A stretch of DNA of 64,000 nt from contig OZ223308.1 of the NCBI GenBank assembly GCA_965140765.1, forward strand, positions 124,001-188,000, written 5' to 3'. Below, piece after piece: positions 18,401 to 25,675 of this stretch (positions are counted from its first letter, which is position 1; every line of letters starts with the position of its first letter). The position numbers and the translations under genes were made by a program. The stretch is from Sunxiuqinia sp963678245 (GTDB lineage: Bacteria; Bacteroidota; Bacteroidia; Bacteroidales; Prolixibacteraceae). Below the pieces are notes generated by a model. That model saw only the letters and a list, made by a program, of their open reading frames with translations. It searched no databases and had not been told where the DNA came from.

Positions 18401-19540
18401 CAACAAAAAGCTGAAACTGCTAACATTTATAAAAATCAGTTTTTGGCAAACATGAGCCACGAAATTCGCACACCTATGAATGGTTTAGTTGGTTTTGCGA
18501 GCCTTCTAAGAAACGATGTTATTGATATTGAAAAAAGAAATAAATATATTGATATAATTCAAAATAGTTCAAGTCAATTATTGAAATTAATTAACGATAT
18601 TATTGATGTTTCGAAAATTGAAGCAAAAGAATTGAAGATAGAAATAGTTTCTTGCAAAATAAGCGAGCTGTTTTTTAATACAGAAATAACGTTTAACGAA
18701 CTTAAAAGGAAAAAGAACAAAGATCATATTAAAATTACTGCTCATGTTCCTGAAAAGGTAAAAGATATTATTATACAGACAGATGCCAATAGGTTGCAAC
18801 AGGTACTTACCAATTTAGTTGAGAATGCTTTAAAATTTACCGAGAAAGGCAGCATTGAATTTGGTTATACTGTTAAACAAAACAAAGTTTTTGTATATGT
18901 TAAAGATACTGGTATTGGCATACCCGAAAATAAAATCGATGTAATATTTGATCGTTTTAGTCAAGTTAAACAGAAAAAAGGTAAACATAATGAAGGTACT
19001 GGTTTAGGGTTGTCAATTTCAAAAGGAGTTATTCGTTTGTTAGGTGGTGATTTACAAGTTAAGTCTAAAAAATCGGTGGGTACAACATTTAGTTTTGAAA
19101 TTCCCTTTGTTTCCGGGGCAATTCAACAGAAAAAGCCTCGAAATCAGAATAAATCAAAAATAGAAGATTGGTTAAAAAATAAAACAATCTTAGTTGTTGA
19201 GGATGAAGAAGTCAACATTGAATACTTCAAAGCGTTGTTTGAAAATAGTATAGCTAAGATTATTTATGCTACCAATGGAAAAATGGCGGTAGAAAAAGTA
19301 GAGTCGGGAGAGAAGATTGATATCATTCTTATGGATATTCGAATGCCAATAATGAATGGTGCAGATGCTGCAAAAAAGATTTTGCTAAACTTCCCCAAAA
19401 CAAAGATTATTGCGCAGACCGCCTATGCAATGTCTAACGACAAAGCAAAATTTTTGAAAAGTGGATTTGTTGATTATATCTCCAAACCTTTGAATAAAAA
19501 GGAACTTTTAGATAAACTAGCAACACATCTAAACAACTAA
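15491..19540 (+). CDS. CheB-CheR-PAS-histidine kinase-receiver hybrid
   Basis: A 1349-residue cytoplasmic signalling protein. Domains in order: CheB methylesterase (about 1-190) with an intact triad Ser15, His42, Asp134; CheR methyltransferase (about 205-470) with the SAM motif VAGASTGEEVYSLA; a long coiled coil (about 640-715) of repeated S-NEEL-Q units; two PAS domains (about 720-840, 850-970); HisKA with the phospho-acceptor His990 in SHEIRTP; HATPase_c; and a receiver with Asp1282. Such fusions are known in other bacteria. No MCP, CheA or CheW gene is nearby, so a role in ordinary chemotaxis is not supported. Its sequence is visibly A+T-richer than its neighbours, hinting at acquisition. 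The output partner is unknown. Confidence 0.93.
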   Translation: MTKKSNLIIVGIGASAGGLDAVKQLISGIPSNTGMSFVIIQHLSPDFKSLMPELLAKHTKMKIFTAEENLEIKPNCIYLNERTKNLELKGNKLVLLSKASKGNLNLPIDIFFHTLGKEHQENTYGIILSGTGSDGSRGINTIKEAGGTILVQEPSSAQFDGMPNSAISTNLADFILPPAEIAQKIIQLNSKRISILSSSSTTNNHEDVYQDILELIYKDNGVNFKKYKNNTLLRRLEKRMSIHSMDTLKEYYSLIAQNPKERKIVYQEFLINVTNFFRDTEAFDVIKKTVIPKLIDVNTKSKNIRIWVAGASTGEEVYSLAILIDNYIRINKLNFNFKIFATDIDKDAIQVASLGSYSVNNIVDIKESYLKKYFLKHGDKIHIIKRIREKIVFSYHDVTKDPPFIRMDLISCRNLLIYFNSSTQQKVLSNFQYSLNKSAFLFLGSSESLGSVSNHFEVIDNKWKIYRNLTENNRLGSEEDFENEPSAGLRYLKENHNSKLLEDKNQEMKEVDFYKFLSKRNSPTSVFIDKNYDIIFVVGNLKEWFSIPDGFFQNNLLKITKDDLAAIIRNGVRRTTKEGKNVIYKDLVLYSENETRNFDLSFEKISRFENYTDIYLIEFKNLSNNSSTAKIVLSDTDLPNFSKQRIDDLEFELKVNKSELQNVVEELETSNEELQSSNEELMSSNEELQSSNEELQSVNEELYTVNTELQEKNKELEELSNDVTNLLNSSDIGTLFLDTELNIRKFTPVIKRVFNLEDSDIGRSIKSFASEFDENERKSLIINCKESLENLKSFEREIQDNDGSWYLIRINPFVTSTKKISGVVIALIDFNEVKKAQAKLRDSNNRLDIALKNGNMAWWELRLPEGTVVFSDKKTEMLGLNSEDFKTYSDFTKIVNPDDYENTMQAFRDHLTGKKDTYDCQYRIKDVNGNYKWFKDVGKISQKDGENILITGIVIDITQIKEAEQRLIEAQQKAETANIYKNQFLANMSHEIRTPMNGLVGFASLLRNDVIDIEKRNKYIDIIQNSSSQLLKLINDIIDVSKIEAKELKIEIVSCKISELFFNTEITFNELKRKKNKDHIKITAHVPEKVKDIIIQTDANRLQQVLTNLVENALKFTEKGSIEFGYTVKQNKVFVYVKDTGIGIPENKIDVIFDRFSQVKQKKGKHNEGTGLGLSISKGVIRLLGGDLQVKSKKSVGTTFSFEIPFVSGAIQQKKPRNQNKSKIEDWLKNKTILVVEDEEVNIEYFKALFENSIAKIIYATNGKMAVEKVESGEKIDIILMDIRMPIMNGADAAKKILLNFPKTKIIAQTAYAMSNDKAKFLKSGFVDYISKPLNKKELLDKLATHLNN

Positions 19541-19565
19541 ATATAAGATACATTTAATTGAACCA

Positions 19566-19868
19566 ATGTTTGACACTGGGATGACCTACTATACATATGG
19601 GAACTTTCTATTATCAACATCTATCGAACTTGGCGGCTTTACGATAACTGATGAGAGAAAAGATGAGGATAGCTCTTCTGACAAAGGATTTAGTTTTCAG
19701 TTGAAAGCTGGAGAAGAATGGTGGATTTCCCCTAGATGGGGAATTGGCTTAGCCGTATATTATCACAATACAAACCTTCTCAATCAGAAAGGAACAGTTG
19801 ATGAAGAAAGAATTAAAAGCAATAATTTTGGTCTTGTCCTCAACGCCACCCTGAACGGGGAAAAGTAA
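19566..19868 (+). pseudogene. C-terminal remnant of an outer-membrane beta-barrel protein
   Basis: One hundred codons without a signal peptide. The text GFSFQLKAGEEWWISPRWG and the closing FGLVLNATLNG look like the last strands of a Bacteroidota outer-membrane beta-barrel protein, which normally begins with an exported N-terminus of another hundred or more residues. The ORF starts only 25 bp after the kinase stop, so the front is missing, perhaps lost when the A+T-rich kinase gene arrived. It could instead be a short real protein, but a barrel without its N-terminal strands would not be exported. Confidence 0.55.
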
Positions 19869-19945
19869 GAATCTGTTTTTACGATTGTATTGTAAAATGA
19901 TAACCATGTACCACCTGTTATCCAATCATTTCACCCGAAAGAATA

Positions 19946-22189
19946 ATGAAAAGAAAAATTGAATTACTGGCACCTGGAGGAGATCTAGATTCGGTGAAAG
20001 CCGCAATTTTAGCAGGAGCAGATGCGGTATACTGTGGGTTGGATAAGTTTAATGCCAGAAACCGGGCAGCCAATATTAGTTTCGAGAATTTATACGGGCT
20101 TATAAGATTGGCGCATAAAAATAACTGCGAGGTTTTCCTAACATTGAATATTCTGATTGTTGAAAGCGAGCTCCCCCTTCTTTTAAGTGTGTTAAACAAA
20201 TTAGTTAATACCGGCATTGATGGAATAATTGTTCAGGATTTTGGCGTGTTTTATCTTTTATCCAACTACTTTAAAGTTCTTAAAGTTCATGCCTCAACTC
20301 AGCTTACAACACACAACGAGGGACAGATAAAATTTCTAAGCCGATTAAATGCCGGCAGAGTAAATCTATCCCGCGAGCTAAATATTGATGAGATCAAACA
20401 CTTAACTTCAGTAGCACACCAAAATAAGCTTTTAACCGAGGTTTTTGTCCACGGTTCTTATTGCATCTCGTTTTCGGGTGCTTGCTATATGAGTTCAGTT
20501 TTATCCGGAAAATCGGGAAACCGCGGGCGATGCAGCCAACCCTGCCGAGACCGGTATTTACCAACTTCCGCAGAAAAAGACTATCCGTTGAACCTGAAAG
20601 ATAACTCAGCCTATTCCGACCTGAGGGAACTGTCGGAAGCTGGGGTGGATTCATTAAAAATTGAAGGCCGGATAAAGGAATTTGAATACGTTTATACGGT
20701 AGTGAATGCCTGGAGGAAACAACTCCAGATTTTTTACACCCATGACAGGCTGCTTGATGACACTAGCGATTTGCATAAAGTGTTTAATCGCAAATTCTCA
20801 AATTCCTTCCTGAAGGGAGACATTAATAAAGATCTGTTTATTGATAATCCCATGAGTAACTCCACGCTTCACCTGGCGGAGATTAACCAATATGCTTCGG
20901 ATGATAAACGAGAACAAGAGACAAAAGAATTGTATGACGAAAAAGACAAATCCCGAAAGCAAATCAAAGATAAAATTGACCAACTTAGTGTCGATGAAAT
21001 TTCTTTAGTAATTGAGATTTCAGGAGCATCAGGAACTGTTCTAACGGCGATGGTAAAAACACCTGACAGATCGTTTACCGTGCAATCGTCAAGCTCGCTG
21101 TCCGATAAGGGGATTGAGTGTTTAAATGAGGTGATCATATTGAAAAAACTGCAATCGATAAATGATACGGGGTATTCCATAAAAGAATTAAACACCGATC
21201 GACTTGGAGCAGAACTTTATCTTCCATTTAAAGAACTGACCGCCTTAAAAAGAAGAATATTATTTGTGCTGAACGATTCAAGGGAAGTCATCTTACCCAT
21301 CGCGCTTCCGAAATTGAAGAAGGCTAGTCCGGTAAAGATTAAACCCACTCTTTCGGTATTAATCTCCTCGCCAAAAGATATCTCACTTTGCCAAGACGGC
21401 TCAACAGCGATCTATTTTCAATTGCCCAATTCATTAAAAAATAAGTCGGCCGAATTCCTCAACCTTTTTAAAACCAACGAGAACTTAATCCCTTGGTTCC
21501 CGTCTATTCTATTGGGTGAAGATTATACTGCCGCAGTCGATTTACTGCACCACTTCCGAGGGAAAACAATTGTAACAAATAACACCGGAATAGCCTACGA
21601 AGCTTATAAAAAGGGCATCGACTGGATCGCCGGTCCATATTTGAATCTGACCAATTCGTACAGCCTCTTAGCCTTAAAAGAAAACTTTAATTGCTCCGGG
21701 GCATTTATTTCGAATGAACTAAAATTCACGCAAATAAAAAACATCAAGAAACCCGATAATTTCAACTTGTATTACAGCATTTATCATCCTATTCTGATGA
21801 TGACAAGTCGACCATGTTTGTTTCATCAGGTTACCGGATGTAAAAAGCATATACTCGACGATAGCTGCATTCAAGAATGTTCGAAATCTTCAACCATTAC
21901 AAATTTGAAAAAAGACACGTTCATTATTGAGAAAGCAAAAGGCAACTACCATCGCATCTACAACGCGGTTAATTTTTTGAATACAAAGATTATTACAGAT
22001 ATGCCGGATCGCTTTTCCAGCTTCTTCATTGATTTAACAAATATAGAGACCGAAACGAAAATTGAACTGGATAAAGCAAGCATCATTCAACTTTTTAAAG
22101 ATCATCTCCATGGAAATCCGGATTCGACGGAGCTACTGGCAAAAGTTATTCGCCCGTCAATAAGTACGCAGTATAAAGAAGGGATCTAA
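19946..22189 (+). CDS. U32 family protein, RlhA-like (23S rRNA hydroxylation)
   Basis: A 747-residue U32-family protein. The N-terminal part APGGDLDSVKAAILAGADAVYCG and the Cys-rich signature near residues 170-195 (HGSYCISFSGACYMSS, then GNRGRCSQPCR) are typical. A C-terminal half with another cysteine cluster (GCKKH...SCIQECSKS, near 635-650) resembles the DUF3656-bearing RlhA branch. In E. coli, RlhA makes 5-hydroxycytidine in 23S rRNA; older annotations call these collagenase-like peptidases. RNA modification is therefore the more likely function, by family. Four conserved cysteines could hold an Fe-S cluster. The gene stands alone, followed by a REP-like repeat. Confidence 0.85.
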   Translation: MKRKIELLAPGGDLDSVKAAILAGADAVYCGLDKFNARNRAANISFENLYGLIRLAHKNNCEVFLTLNILIVESELPLLLSVLNKLVNTGIDGIIVQDFGVFYLLSNYFKVLKVHASTQLTTHNEGQIKFLSRLNAGRVNLSRELNIDEIKHLTSVAHQNKLLTEVFVHGSYCISFSGACYMSSVLSGKSGNRGRCSQPCRDRYLPTSAEKDYPLNLKDNSAYSDLRELSEAGVDSLKIEGRIKEFEYVYTVVNAWRKQLQIFYTHDRLLDDTSDLHKVFNRKFSNSFLKGDINKDLFIDNPMSNSTLHLAEINQYASDDKREQETKELYDEKDKSRKQIKDKIDQLSVDEISLVIEISGASGTVLTAMVKTPDRSFTVQSSSSLSDKGIECLNEVIILKKLQSINDTGYSIKELNTDRLGAELYLPFKELTALKRRILFVLNDSREVILPIALPKLKKASPVKIKPTLSVLISSPKDISLCQDGSTAIYFQLPNSLKNKSAEFLNLFKTNENLIPWFPSILLGEDYTAAVDLLHHFRGKTIVTNNTGIAYEAYKKGIDWIAGPYLNLTNSYSLLALKENFNCSGAFISNELKFTQIKNIKKPDNFNLYYSIYHPILMMTSRPCLFHQVTGCKKHILDDSCIQECSKSSTITNLKKDTFIIEKAKGNYHRIYNAVNFLNTKIITDMPDRFSSFFIDLTNIETETKIELDKASIIQLFKDHLHGNPDSTELLAKVIRPSISTQYKEGI

Positions 22190-22243
22190 ACCGATAAAAT
22201 AACGGGGCCCTTCGCTTTGTTCAAATAATAGAAGATTGCCGGG

Positions 22244-22270
22244 AGATCCTGAAACAAGCTCAGGATGACG
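22244..22270. repeat. REP-like repeat, second copy
   Basis: AGATCCTGAAACAAGCTCAG followed by GATGACG is the reverse orientation of the repeat at 14724. TCCTGA and TCAGGA form a small hairpin. It sits in the gap between the U32 gene and a lipoprotein gene. Confidence 0.6.
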
Positions 22271-22390
22271 CTTTGCTTTGGGAAATCCGATAGTCTTTAT
22301 TGAAGGCTTCTTTTGAAGATAAACCCTCAACATATTTTTACATTTTTTTACTGATTATCGTAATGTTTTGTATTTTTAAAAGAAAAAATC

Positions 22391-22942
22391 ATGATAAATT
22401 ATAAAAGTTTGAAGATACTGCGACGCCTGACATTTTCAGTAATTCTATTTACCGTCTTATTTACTTCATGTAAAGAGGATAATGATTTTTCAAGCTATAT
22501 TGGGGACTGGACAACCCAACAACCTGTTCCTGCAACAACAGGCTATGTCAGTGTAAACTATTACCTGAAACTATCAAATGGAGCTTTTACAGAATCCTTT
22601 ATGGAAGTTCAGAGATCGTCTTCAAGTTATTATAACCCAACCAGAAAGTTCATATCAATTGAGGGATCACTTTTGGTTTCTGATAGTACGATGATCTTTA
22701 CAGCCCAAAAGATCAGCTTTTCTAGATTTGATATAACGACATCGACTTATTCTGAACCTTATCAAACTTTTACAAGGGGTAAAGATAATATTGATAGTAT
22801 GCTATCTGGATTTATATTTGCGACCGCAGGACATAAGACCCAATACCATATAGAACAAGGTAAGTTGAGTATCGCAGTGGATTACAACGAAAATGGAGAT
22901 TTTTCGGATGATCATGGGGCGTTTTTATATACAAGACAATGA
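22391..22942 (+). CDS. Hypothetical lipoprotein
   Basis: A 183-residue protein with a signal peptide ending in the lipobox LFTSC (Cys27), so a lipid-anchored envelope protein. The mature part begins KEDNDFSSYIGDWTTQQ, a pattern seen in many small Bacteroidota lipoproteins with a lipocalin-like or beta-rich fold, where a G-x-W-x segment opens the first strand. No enzymatic motif was found. It is flanked by its own terminator and stands alone. The family is not recognised. Confidence 0.75.
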   Translation: MINYKSLKILRRLTFSVILFTVLFTSCKEDNDFSSYIGDWTTQQPVPATTGYVSVNYYLKLSNGAFTESFMEVQRSSSSYYNPTRKFISIEGSLLVSDSTMIFTAQKISFSRFDITTSTYSEPYQTFTRGKDNIDSMLSGFIFATAGHKTQYHIEQGKLSIAVDYNENGDFSDDHGAFLYTRQ

Positions 22943-22977
22943 AATGAAAATCTTTTGAGTTAGACTTTTAGTAATAT

Positions 22978-23007
22978 GAAAGCCACTCCCTTTCGGCAGT
23001 GGCTTTC
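22978..23007 (+). terminator. Rho-independent terminator after the lipoprotein gene
   Basis: GAAAGCCACT and AGTGGCTTTC pair perfectly (ten bases) around a ten-base loop. The stem sits 35 bp after the stop. Confidence 0.75.
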
Positions 23008-23017
23008 TGTATCATTA

Positions 23018-23050
23018 ATTGATTGGATGACTCGAAGTCATCCAATCAAT
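23018..23050 (-). terminator. Perfect 15-bp hairpin after mutB (hairpin family member 1)
   Basis: ATTGATTGGATGACT-CGA-AGTCATCCAATCAAT read on the plus strand: two perfect 15-base arms and a 3-base loop, beginning 13 bp after the mutB stop. There is no U tract. The core GATGACT...AGTCATC is shared with hairpins at 37746 and 55171, which lie at the same distance after other minus-strand genes. Confidence 0.7.
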
Positions 23051-23063
23051 AGGAGTTTGCTTT

Positions 23064-25217
23064 TTACTCTTCGTGAGCCGAAATTAAAACTTCCAGAATT
23101 TTTTTACCTGCAGCCGATACGCTGGTACCAGGTCCGAAAATGGCGACAACACCAGCATCGTACAGATACTTATAATCCTGTGCTGGAATCACACCTCCGG
23201 CAATCACCATGATGTCTTCGCGACCCAGTTTTTTCAGCTCTGCAATAACGGCAGGAACCAAGGTTTTGTGTCCTGCAGCCAGTGACGAAACACCCATCAC
23301 ATGCACGTCGTTTTCAACGGCTTGCTTGGCAGCTTCTTCCGGAGTTTGGAACAGCGGTCCCATATCTACGTCGAAACCAAGGTCCGCATAACCGGTTGCC
23401 ACTACTTTTGCTCCACGATCGTGACCATCCTGCCCCATTTTGGCAATCATGATCCGTGGTTGGCGGCCTTCCAACTCGGCAAACTTTGTTGCCAAATCCT
23501 GTGCTTCCTTGAAGGTTTGATCTTGTTTACTTTCTGATGAATACACGCCTGAAATTGTTCTGATTACAGCTTTATAACGTCCCACGATTTTTTCGCAGGC
23601 ATCTGATATTTCACCCAATGACGCACGCTTCTGTGCCGCTTTAACAGAGAGATCAAGCAAGTTGCCTTCTCCTGTTTCTGCGCATTTGGTGATAGCAGCC
23701 AGAGCTTGCTGAACGTCCTCTTCGTTGCGCTCGCCACGTAGTTTTTCCAATCGCTTAATTTGCGATTTACGAACTTCGGTATTGTCAATATCCAAAATAT
23801 CAATCGGATCTTCTTTTTCCAAACGGTATTTATTTACCCCAACAATGGTTTGACCACCGCTATCGATCCGTCCCTGAGCACGGGCTGCAGCTTCTTCAAT
23901 ACGCATTTTTGGAACACCGGTTTCAACGGCTTTTGACATACCACCCAGTTTTTCAACTTCTTCAATCAATGCCCAAGCTTTGTTGTACAACTCCTGAGTC
24001 AACGACTCAACATAGTATGAACCGGCCCATGGATCGGCTCCACGGCAAATCTCGGTTTCCTGCTGAATATATAACTGTGTATTACGTGCAATACGAGCAG
24101 AGAAGTCGGTTGGCAAAGCAATTGCTTCGTCCAGCGCGTTGGTGTGCAACGACTGAGTGTGTCCCAAAGTTGCAGCCATCGCTTCAATAGCCGTACGACC
24201 AACGTTGTTGAATGGATCTTGCTCAGTCAACGACCAACCCGAAGTTTGCGAGTGTGTACGCAAAGCCATCGATTTTGGGTTTTTCGGGTTAAACTGTTTT
24301 ACCAATTTCGCCCAAATCATACGTGCAGCACGCATTTTGGCAATCTCCATAAAGTGGTTCATTCCAACCGCCCAGAAGAAAGATAAACGTGGTGCAAAGG
24401 CATCAACATCCAGTCCGGCTTTGATACCAGTACGCAAGTATTCCAAACCATCAGCCAAAGTGTAGGCCATTTCAATATCGGCAGTTGCACCGGCTTCCTG
24501 CATGTGGTAACCCGAAATTGAGATGGAGTTGAACTTAGGCATCTTTTGAGAGGTAAACTCAAAGATGTCGGCAATTGCTTTCATCGAGAATTCTGGTGGA
24601 TAAATGTAGGTATTACGCACCATGAATTCTTTCAGAATATCATTTTGAATAGTTCCTGAAAGCTGTTCCAGAGTTGCTCCTTGTTCCAACGCTGTTACAA
24701 TATAGAATGCCATTACCGGAAGTACCGCTCCGTTCATGGTCATCGAAACAGACATTTTATCCAATGGAATCTGGTCGAACAGGATTTTCATATCCAGGAT
24801 TGAGTCGATGGCCACACCGGCTTTACCCACATCACCCACTACACGAGGGTGATCCGAGTCGTAACCGCGGTGAGTTGCCAGGTCAAAAGCTACTGAAAGC
24901 CCTTTTTGTCCGGCAGCCAGATTACGGCGGTAAAACGCATTCGACTCTTCAGCGGTAGAGAATCCGGCATACTGACGGATCGTCCACGGACGCATAGCGT
25001 ACATGGCTGAATATGGTCCACGAAGATATGGTGGCAAACCGGCAGCATAATTTAAATGCTCCATGCCTTCCAAATCGTCTTTGGTATAAACTGGTTTCAC
25101 TGGAATCTGTTCCGGAGTCACCCAGTCTTTCTCAATTTTATTTTGAGCAGCCCACTCTCCCGCCTCAGGCTGAGGAGCAACTGTTTTTATGTTTATATTC
25201 TTAAAATTCGGTTTCAT
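23064..25217 (-). CDS. mutB: Methylmalonyl-CoA mutase large subunit
   Basis: A 717-residue catalytic subunit of methylmalonyl-CoA mutase, which interconverts succinyl-CoA and (R)-methylmalonyl-CoA with adenosylcobalamin, the key step of propionate formation or use. The N-terminal TIM barrel carries RPWTIRQYAGFSTAEESNAF (near 93-112), and the C-terminal cobalamin-binding domain has DGHDRGAKVVATG, whose His is the lower axial cobalt ligand, and later GVIPAQDY. Length and order match MutB. It follows mutA on the same strand, but an IVP gene sits in the 458-bp gap. The start ATG at 25217 gives the usual MKPNFKNI-type beginning. Confidence 0.97.
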   Translation of the reverse strand: MKPNFKNINIKTVAPQPEAGEWAAQNKIEKDWVTPEQIPVKPVYTKDDLEGMEHLNYAAGLPPYLRGPYSAMYAMRPWTIRQYAGFSTAEESNAFYRRNLAAGQKGLSVAFDLATHRGYDSDHPRVVGDVGKAGVAIDSILDMKILFDQIPLDKMSVSMTMNGAVLPVMAFYIVTALEQGATLEQLSGTIQNDILKEFMVRNTYIYPPEFSMKAIADIFEFTSQKMPKFNSISISGYHMQEAGATADIEMAYTLADGLEYLRTGIKAGLDVDAFAPRLSFFWAVGMNHFMEIAKMRAARMIWAKLVKQFNPKNPKSMALRTHSQTSGWSLTEQDPFNNVGRTAIEAMAATLGHTQSLHTNALDEAIALPTDFSARIARNTQLYIQQETEICRGADPWAGSYYVESLTQELYNKAWALIEEVEKLGGMSKAVETGVPKMRIEEAAARAQGRIDSGGQTIVGVNKYRLEKEDPIDILDIDNTEVRKSQIKRLEKLRGERNEEDVQQALAAITKCAETGEGNLLDLSVKAAQKRASLGEISDACEKIVGRYKAVIRTISGVYSSESKQDQTFKEAQDLATKFAELEGRQPRIMIAKMGQDGHDRGAKVVATGYADLGFDVDMGPLFQTPEEAAKQAVENDVHVMGVSSLAAGHKTLVPAVIAELKKLGREDIMVIAGGVIPAQDYKYLYDAGVVAIFGPGTSVSAAGKKILEVLISAHEE

Positions 25218-25233
25218 AATTTGTAAGATATTA

Positions 25234-25261
25234 GATTCAAGATTCTAGAACCAAGACAAGA
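25234..25261. repeat. Left inverted repeat flanking the IVP gene
   Basis: GATTCAAGATTCTAGAACCA followed by AGACAAGA. Its parts AGAACCAAG and GACAAGA occur in inverted form in the element at 25630-25666, on the other side of the IVP gene. An imperfect stem could form across the gene. Confidence 0.5.
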
Positions 25262-25273
25262 AAAATCTTGATA

Positions 25274-25621
25274 CTACAAATTCATCTTGAATGAGTAAAT
25301 CATTTTTTGAATCTCTTGTAATAAGGTTTGTATTTCTTGTAGTTTATTTTCAGATAAATAACCAATATCCGAAGCAAGAATCAATTGAGTTTCAAGTTCA
25401 AAAGCAGAGCCTAAAGCAATGTCCAGAAACCTAGCAAACTCTTTGTTAGTTGAACGTCCCGATCCTTCAGCAATATTTGAGGGGACTGAATACGCACTTC
25501 TTAAAATTTGAGATACAAGTCCGAATTTTTCATCTACAGGAAAATCCCTGGTTGAAAGAAATACTTCTTTCACCAGTAAACGGGAATTTTGCCATATTTT
25601 CAAATTCTTAAAATTGTGCAT
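25274..25621 (-). CDS. Four helix bundle protein (23S rRNA intervening-sequence protein family)
   Basis: A 115-residue protein. KIWQNSRLLVKEVF, then RSAYSVPSNIAEGSGR and the tail IALGSAFELETQL, are diagnostic of the IVP family (TIGR02436, S23 ribosomal-like). These proteins were first found encoded in stem-loop insertions within 23S rRNA genes; free-standing copies scatter through Bacteroidota genomes. The function is unknown, though the fold is a positively charged helical bundle and a nucleic-acid role has been suggested. This copy lies inside the mutA-mutB gap, in the same direction, between inverted repeats. It has no evident link to propionate metabolism and looks inserted. Confidence 0.92.
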   Translation of the reverse strand: MHNFKNLKIWQNSRLLVKEVFLSTRDFPVDEKFGLVSQILRSAYSVPSNIAEGSGRSTNKEFARFLDIALGSAFELETQLILASDIGYLSENKLQEIQTLLQEIQKMIYSFKMNL

Positions 25622-25629
25622 CTTTCAAA

Positions 25630-25666
25630 TCTTGTCTCTTGATTCTTTATTCTTGGTTCTTAAATC
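25630..25666. repeat. Right inverted repeat flanking the IVP gene
   Basis: TCTTGTCTCTTGATTC, then TTTATTCTTGGTTCTTAAATC. On the minus strand it reads as a run of CAAGA/GAATC-like short repeats just upstream of the IVP start, a layout I associate with IVP genes. It is partly complementary to 25234-25261. Confidence 0.5.
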
Positions 25667-25675
25667 TAAACTCCT

